Shown one piece after another: positions 14,417-14,834 of a stretch of 14,834 bases of DNA (within the stretch, counting starts at the first letter, position 1; the number at the start of each line of letters is the position of its first letter). A program made the translations under genes and the position numbers. The stretch spans positions 1 through 14,834 of the forward strand of contig JBJOFF010000019.1 of NCBI GenBank assembly GCA_046048895.1, read 5' to 3'. Under the pieces are notes generated by a model. That model had not been told where the DNA came from, ran no database searches, and saw only the letters and a program-made list of their open reading frames with translations. The DNA is from ZLKRG08 sp046048895 (GTDB lineage: Bacteria > Actinomycetota > Actinomycetes > Nanopelagicales > Nanopelagicaceae).

Positions 14417-14834
14417 GCACGCACCAAGATACGACGGCATTCTTCACAGCGCGCAACTTCTTCTGCCGCTAAAGCATTTAACTTGGCCAAATCTCCAGCA
14501 TTTATAGTCAAATTGCACCCGTTGCATTGCCCGTTTAAAAGTTGGGCAGCGCCAAATTTTTCATATAAATCAGCTAAGGGTTTTTCAATTTGAGGTAAAA
14601 GTTCGGCGCGAGCCGCTTGGGCAATTTTCAGCTCAGCATCAATTGCAGAAAGCGCCGCATTTTTCGCATTTTCTGCACTCTGTACTTTCTCAGCAAGTTC
14701 GGTCTCATTACTGCTTAATTCTTTAATTCGGTCTTTAATGGCATCTGCACGCAGCATCACTTCTAATTCGATTTCTTCGAGTTCCGCACGGCGGGCATTT
14801 AATGAGATCAACTCATGCTGCATCTGCTCTAACT
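14413..14834 (-). CDS. Coiled-coil protein with C4 zinc ribbon (Rv2229c-like), 5' end outside window
   Basis: The frame is open to the window edge, so only the C-terminal part (about 140 residues) is present. A long charged helical coiled coil (alternating E/K/A-rich segments) leads to a small zinc ribbon with two cysteine pairs, CNGC and CEEC, about 24 residues apart, ending ILVRA. This is the zf-RING_7 / DUF164-type arrangement; the full protein is usually about 240 residues. In actinobacteria the gene typically lies just upstream of the RNase H-phosphatase fusion (Rv2229c-Rv2228c), as here, with an ATGA overlap. Its function is not established; nucleic acid or protein binding is guessed from the ribbon. 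An internal ATG at 14823 is probably not the real start because the frame continues upstream without a stop. Confidence 0.88.
   Translation of the reverse strand, partial: LEQMQHELISLNARRAELEEIELEVMLRADAIKDRIKELSSNETELAEKVQSAENAKNAALSAIDAELKIAQAARAELLPQIEKPLADLYEKFGAAQLLNGQCNGCNLTINAGDLAKLNALAAEEVARCEECRRILVRA

Noticed and set aside
14417..14440. Upstream ATG adding eight residues to the RNase H fusion
   Set aside because: The ATG at 14416 makes an ATGA overlap with the previous gene, and RNase HI domains start within a few residues of the first strand.
1..14834. CRISPR arrays, tRNA genes, insertion sequences
   Set aside because: Both strands were scanned by eye; no regularly spaced repeats, cloverleaf with a T-loop GTTCRA sequence, or transposase motifs were found. 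Short or diverged cases could be missed.

Overview
The window most likely comes from a small-genome, low-GC actinobacterium, probably of the freshwater acI / Nanopelagicales type (Planktophila-like). This is an inference. It rests on the AT-rich coding sequence, gene ends that touch or overlap almost everywhere, and a gene trio that actinobacteria including Mycobacterium share (C4 zinc-ribbon/coiled-coil protein, then an RNase HI-histidine phosphatase fusion). The bPH_6-type membrane protein also fits actinobacteria. No species call is possible from the sequence alone.

Layout. 1-2402: the end of a DppC/OppC peptide permease gene (+), a membrane PH-domain gene on the opposite strand (155-733), then a fused DppD-DppF double ATPase (+). 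2414-7447 (-): katG, tldD and tldE, in that transcription order, with the katG/tldD and tldD/tldE junctions overlapping or touching. 7448-7705: a non-coding gap with two dyads and the probable katG promoter. 7706-10111 (-): a run of small exported or metal-linked genes, namely copZ, a His-rich membrane protein, a DUF305 protein, a secreted beta-rich protein with weak HtaA resemblance, and a Tat-exported Rieske protein. 10223-10668 (-): RNase P RNA with promoter and terminator. 10713-12433 (+): a secreted collagen-like protein whose C-terminal domain resembles marine phage virion proteins, followed two bases later by a lipoprotein. 12435-14834 (-): a zinc-ribbon protein (cut by the window edge), the RNase HI/phosphatase fusion, and TerC, joined by 4-base overlaps.

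How the genes work together. The Dpp genes form an oligopeptide importer. KatG detoxifies peroxide, and TldD/TldE form a metallopeptidase that may share its message. The 7706-10111 block is the best candidate for an undescribed system: a cytosolic copper chaperone gene with an operator-like dyad, followed by genes for His/Met-rich exported proteins and a Rieske protein. An envelope copper or redox function is plausible but inferred. The collagen-like protein and lipoprotein look like a cell-surface module.

Several convergent gene pairs have essentially no space between stops and no visible strong terminator, so antisense transcription between neighbours is expected. No tRNA, insertion sequence, integrase, attachment site or CRISPR array was seen.
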